A DNA stretch of 40,166 nt from JAKFYM01 sp964612065 (GTDB lineage: Bacteria > Bdellovibrionota > UBA1018 > CAIPTA01), in assembly GCA_964612065.1 (NCBI GenBank), contig CAZTCD010000028.1:1-40166 (forward strand), in the 5' to 3' direction. This document shows positions 38,639-40,166 of the stretch, in pieces; positions within the stretch are counted from its first letter, which is position 1, and each line of letters opens with the position of its first letter. Under the pieces are notes generated by a model. That model was given only the letters and a program-made list of their open reading frames with translations. It made no database searches and was not told the origin of the DNA. The position numbers were made by a program, and so were the translations under genes.

Positions 38639-39166
38639 TCAGGCTACCCTGTTTTTATCGCCCTTGTTTACATCGATCGTCTTCCTCTCGCTCTTGCTTC
38701 CCAGTAGGCGGCTGAAGATACCTCCCGAATCGGAATCACCGATTTTTACCGTCTTCGGCTTGGCGGCTTCGCTCTTGGGCACATACACCCTCAGCACGCC
38801 ATCAGAATACTGGGCTTCGATTTTCGCGGCTTCCACATGAGTCGGAAGCGCGAAAGCTCTCTGGAAGCGGCCATAGCGCCGTTCGCTATAACCCTTGCTT
38901 TTTTCCTCCTGCTTGCGCTCCCCGGAAATCAGAATCGAATCATTCACGATCTCAATGTTCAGATCCTCTTTCTTCATTCCCGGCACATCGATCGTCAGCA
39001 GGAAGTGGTCGTCCGCTTCCTCGATATCCGTCATCGGATGCCAGGCGGAAGCGAACTCGCCTCCCGTAAACACGCTCGGGGTGGACCAGAAATCATCGAA
39101 CAACCGGTCCAGCTCCCGCCGAAACTCGGGAAGGCCAGAGCTTCTTGGGCTTAGATAATTAAACAT
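38639..39166 (-). CDS. Small heat shock protein, Hsp20/alpha-crystallin family
   Basis: A 175-residue ATP-independent chaperone that holds unfolding proteins. The alpha-crystallin domain spans about residues 45-140: MTDIEEADDHFLLTIDVPGM, then SILISGERK, YGRFQRAFALP and GVLRVYVPK, with the 'GVL' of the family. The C-terminus is charged and extended. Start: ATG at 39166, because AGGAGG (39179-39174) lies 7 nt upstream; the ATG at 39172 is 1 nt from it, too near. The Shine-Dalgarno is perfect, suggesting strong expression. No CIRCE or clear sigma32 site; TTGACA (39276-39271) has no matching -10. Confidence 0.93.
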   Translation of the reverse strand: MFNYLSPRSSGLPEFRRELDRLFDDFWSTPSVFTGGEFASAWHPMTDIEEADDHFLLTIDVPGMKKEDLNIEIVNDSILISGERKQEEKSKGYSERRYGRFQRAFALPTHVEAAKIEAQYSDGVLRVYVPKSEAAKPKTVKIGDSDSGGIFSRLLGSKSERKTIDVNKGDKNRVA

Positions 39167-39403
39167 ACTCATACCTCCTTCTTATTTTTGTAATGTTTCA
39201 TACAGCTGCTTTGGTAGCTGCATAAAGCGTTCTAATTCTCACACAGAAAAGTTGGAGCCGAAGAAGCGCATGTCAAGGGGCAGTCGGCAAAGAAAAGCCC
39301 GCACACCCGCGAGAAGCGCCGCGAAAATAGATTTTGGTTATATGTCGTTTTTTGTCAAGTGAGGGGCGTGAGCTTGAAAAGGGGCAGCTGGCCCCGCGAT
39401 ATA

Positions 39404-40036
39404 TCAGTCCGCGTACACGGGATCGGCAAGAGAGGCTGGCATCCTGTTCGGAGAAGACGATGGGGAAGCAGCATCAGGGATCTTTATTTCCTCCCTGGAC
39501 TCCTTCTCCGGCTCGGGTGGGTTGGAGTAAAAAACCGAAGCTACCATGTCCGGCTCGCTGGCAAGCCCAGGCAGGCGCACGGAGCTGGCCGCATAGCGCC
39601 CTTTGTCGTCCGTCACGTGCCATTTCCCGTCAGGAGTGCGCACGGCCACATTGTTCCAGTCGTCGGTGAGAAGCACGATCCCGCGCTCGGTGGTGATCTT
39701 CTTTTTCCAACGCCCCCCCTTGGCGGTTTCCACTCGATTGGTTCCTTTTGCTTTTCCTTTTCTGTAAGCGCTGTAGGCGGCGGCATAGGCCAGGCGTCCG
39801 TTCCTGTCATCGGTATTCATCGGATCGATCATGGTGGCGCTGCCGGTGTTCACCCGGGCAAAATGAAAACTGCCGTCTCGGTGCACCCAGCGGCCGCGGT
39901 TGCCGAGCTTCACGGTGTGGCCATAGGGCTGGTAAGACCCCTGCTCAGGATACCAGCGCCAGTAAGGGGCATCGGCATGGGCGCTTGCACCAAGCAAAAT
40001 ACCGATTCCCGCCGCCATTTGGATCATTCGCTTCAA
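39404..40036 (-). CDS. Secreted hypothetical protein
   Basis: 210 residues. A signal peptide spans about 1-21 (SAHA-D). The mature N-terminus is aromatic (PYWRWYPEQGSYQPYGHTV) with GNRGRWVHRDGSFHFARVN, and a middle part with GRWKKKITTERGIVLLTDD. The C-terminal 50 residues are Pro/Ser/Glu-rich and disordered-looking. I recognise no family. Start: TTG at 40036 with GGGAG 6 nt upstream, or ATG at 40027. No neighbour suggests a role. Confidence 0.6.
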   Translation of the reverse strand: MKRMIQMAAGIGILLGASAHADAPYWRWYPEQGSYQPYGHTVKLGNRGRWVHRDGSFHFARVNTGSATMIDPMNTDDRNGRLAYAAAYSAYRKGKAKGTNRVETAKGGRWKKKITTERGIVLLTDDWNNVAVRTPDGKWHVTDDKGRYAASSVRLPGLASEPDMVASVFYSNPPEPEKESREEIKIPDAASPSSSPNRMPASLADPVYAD

Positions 40037-40166
40037 GAGACGCTCCCGGTTCTCAGGATATCAAAAGATCCATAAGGCAGGCACTGTGTCCGAGCTGATA
40101 CACCCCCTGCTCGCGTTGACTCATAAAAAACGACACCGAGCTGGGTGCTGAGGAATGTGAGGTGAG
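40037..40166. other. Right end, no feature seen
   Basis: The final 130 bp hold the upstream region of the 39404-40036 gene. I see no gene, repeat or hairpin of note; the window ends here. Confidence 0.4.

Noticed and set aside
39248..39276. TTGACA at 39276-39271 (minus strand) as the Hsp20 promoter.
   Set aside because: No -10 box lies at a proper distance (AACTTT at 17 bp matches poorly); not called.

Overview
This 40.2 kb GC-rich window comes from a Gram-negative bacterium. It has two TolC/RND envelope pump operons, many signal peptides, lipoproteins and outer-membrane barrels. I lean towards the Bdellovibrionota or a related predatory/deltaproteobacterial-type lineage, because several secreted hypothetical families (the duplicated beta-sandwich protein, the CCGGG barrel cluster, the C/H secreted protein) resemble proteins I associate with that group. 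This is recollection, not a search. I saw no rRNA, tRNA, CRISPR array, insertion sequence or prophage.

Layout. 1-5117: a structured non-coding stretch, a secreted alpha/beta hydrolase, an acyl-lipid desaturase, an AAA/DUF4143 ATPase and a FadL-like barrel. 5228-10558: heavy-metal efflux operon (Cys/His-rich secreted protein, CusA/CzcA-type RND pump, small HEGHNHD protein, TolC-like protein) with no membrane-fusion adaptor. 10612-19517: housekeeping and secreted proteins, including a CxxC/CC cluster protein, a duplicated-domain secreted protein, an S4 protein, DUF2461, a YdjM domain fused to a transglutaminase-elicitor-like domain, a methyltransferase and a probable secreted protein-glutaminase. 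19657-21435: a DJ-1/PfpI protein followed by the 'mobile mystery protein' A/B pair (HTH + Fic) with an AT-rich operator island. 21436-24658: a divergent envelope cluster with two paralogues carrying the motif WMPSMGHGSAPT, a redoxin and a barrel, then a Cys-rich cytosolic protein with a 37-residue membrane microprotein upstream. 24774-26510: lipoprotein-like, flavin-split-barrel and small membrane proteins.

26517-36569 is the most coherent region. Thioredoxin and a TlpA-like protein diverge from an ArsR repressor and a membrane rhodanese. Their shared 47-bp intergenic region has a consensus promoter with an AT-rich dyad in its spacer. Then a second ArsR gene starts a tightly coupled run: TolC, RND pump, DUF2892 (YgaP-like) membrane protein, and a two-gene 2-oxoacid:ferredoxin oxidoreductase (gamma-delta fusion, alpha-beta fusion). 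Junctions after TolC are an ATGA overlap, an 11-bp overlap, a 1-nt gap and another ATGA overlap. This suggests a sulfur/redox-responsive export and electron-supply module. As with the first RND operon, no adaptor gene is present.

36591-40166: a secreted dual-specificity-type phosphatase, an unknown secreted Cys/His protein, a strong bidirectional terminator, an Hsp20 chaperone and a secreted hypothetical protein.

Several genes (10612, 27436, 26070, perhaps 5228) have a -10-like box 6-9 nt before the ATG and no Shine-Dalgarno, suggesting leaderless transcripts. TTG starts with good Shine-Dalgarno sequences occur at 5710 and 33304.
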